Source of the DNA: CAYZHV01 sp964478055
GTDB taxonomy: Bacteria; Spirochaetota; Spirochaetia; DSM-27196; Alkalispirochaetaceae
Length of the DNA: 6,666 nucleotides
Direction of reading: 5' to 3'
NCBI GenBank assembly: GCA_964478055.1
Contig: CAYZHV010000220.1
Span: 1-6,666 of the forward strand
Positions within the stretch are counted from its first letter, which is position 1; each line of letters begins with the position of its first letter. The notes under the pieces were generated by a model. That model made no database searches, was not told where the DNA came from, and saw only the letters and a program-made list of their open reading frames with translations. Of this stretch, positions 6,090 through 6,666 are shown in pieces. The translations under genes were made by a program, and so were the position numbers.

Positions 6090-6666
6090 GTCCCAACCAC
6101 CGGGGTGATTGTTATCACCCTTCTACTCTCCGCCTGTAGCGCCTACGAACCCGAAGTCCTCGGGGTCTCTACCCTCGAGCTGCGTTATCTCACTCTCGAC
6201 GGAACCCGATCGGAAGAGCTCGTTCTGGAGCTGGAGGTGCGTGACCAGGACGGCTTTAGCGAGCTCGACCGGGTCTATGTCGTACAGGATGAGGCGGAGC
6301 TCTTCTGGGATTTTCCCTCGGAGAGCTGGCAGACCCGACCGGCAGAGGGAGAGATACGGCTCATGAGGCTCGCCTCTCCGGGAGAGGAGGCTCTACCGCG
6401 AGGGCGCTACCGAGTAGAGCTTTTCGACCTCGGCGGACGTTCCGGGGAGGGGAGCTTCACGCTACCGCTCCTGCCCGCGGGGCAAGAGCTAGAGGCGCTG
6501 GAGGAGCGAGTCCTCCTCGCGGGAGCGCATGTGCGAGAGCTGCTTCGGGGAGCTCCCGGGAGCGAGTCCTCGGAGGAGGAAACTCCGGAGCAAGAGGGTC
6601 TTCCTGAAGGGCCGCCGGGAGCGGAGGCGCTCGGAGATATCGGGCTGCTCTTCTTCCCCGCCGGCG
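6072..6666 (+). CDS. Putative lipoprotein of unknown function (partial, 3' end missing)
   Basis: An open frame runs from GTG 6072 to the window edge (198 codons, no stop). It starts (M)HRLFLVPTTGVIVITLLLSACSAYEP: a basic n-region, a hydrophobic core and a lipobox LLSAC with Cys22, so it should be lipid-anchored in the envelope. The mature part is acidic with probable beta strands (LVLELEV, YRVELFDL), roughly 35-130, which may form an Ig-like sandwich. A helix follows (ELEALEERVLLAGAHVREL), then a Glu/Pro/Gly-rich low-complexity stretch (SESSEEETPEQEG). I do not recognise the family. The start is uncertain: GTG 6060 (MQKIVHRLF...) also gives a good signal peptide, while GTG 6105 leaves a leader that is too short and uncharged. 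Both good starts lie in the terminator hairpin. The frame, lipobox and coding-like composition make a real gene likely. Confidence 0.75.
   Translation, partial: MHRLFLVPTTGVIVITLLLSACSAYEPEVLGVSTLELRYLTLDGTRSEELVLELEVRDQDGFSELDRVYVVQDEAELFWDFPSESWQTRPAEGEIRLMRLASPGEEALPRGRYRVELFDLGGRSGEGSFTLPLLPAGQELEALEERVLLAGAHVRELLRGAPGSESSEEETPEQEGLPEGPPGAEALGDIGLLFFPAG

Noticed and set aside
6109..6366. Plus-strand open frame of 85 codons with an ATG start
   Set aside because: It is out of frame with the lipoprotein, whose frame is open to the window edge and has a signal peptide and lipobox. This one is Ser/Arg-rich and motif-free.

Overview
The window looks like a chromosomal housekeeping segment from a GC-rich bacterium. 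I favour a free-living spirochaete (Spirochaeta/Alkalispirochaeta-like). This rests on the S21 protein style (EWKKREYYEKPST), the GDRDVDG form of the RecJ motif, and a 7TM-GAF signalling protein. It is inference from recalled family features; no search was run. Nothing resembles a phage, transposon, CRISPR array, tRNA or rRNA.

Layout. Bases 1-1209 (minus strand) are the N-terminal 403 residues of a membrane sensor: about seven hydrophobic segments, then a GAF domain. The frame is open through base 1, so the output domain lies outside the window. A 119-base gap (1210-1328) separates it from a plus-strand gene series. That series is a thymidine/pyrimidine-nucleoside phosphorylase (1329-2675), the ssDNA exonuclease RecJ (2672-4798), a secreted LytM/M23 metallopeptidase (4788-5807) and ribosomal protein S21 (about 5819-6037). 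The first three overlap by 4 and 11 bases, and S21 follows within 11-20 bases, so they probably share a transcript. A strong hairpin with a U-tract (6053-6086) ends the series. A lipoprotein gene of unknown function starts inside that hairpin and runs off the right edge.

How the genes fit. The phosphorylase salvages pyrimidine deoxynucleosides, RecJ degrades 5' ssDNA ends in recombination and repair, and the M23 protein probably trims or remodels peptidoglycan in the periplasm. S21 belongs to the small ribosomal subunit near the anti-Shine-Dalgarno end of 16S rRNA. These are not one pathway, and the cluster looks like a growth-linked housekeeping operon.

The most interesting points are: (1) RecJ carries a roughly 130-residue insertion inside its DHH core that faintly resembles a decayed DnaQ-like exonuclease fold; (2) rpsU has a very long Shine-Dalgarno match followed by an apparent AUA where homologues would have Met; (3) the lipoprotein start and its SD-like sequence are embedded in the upstream terminator hairpin.
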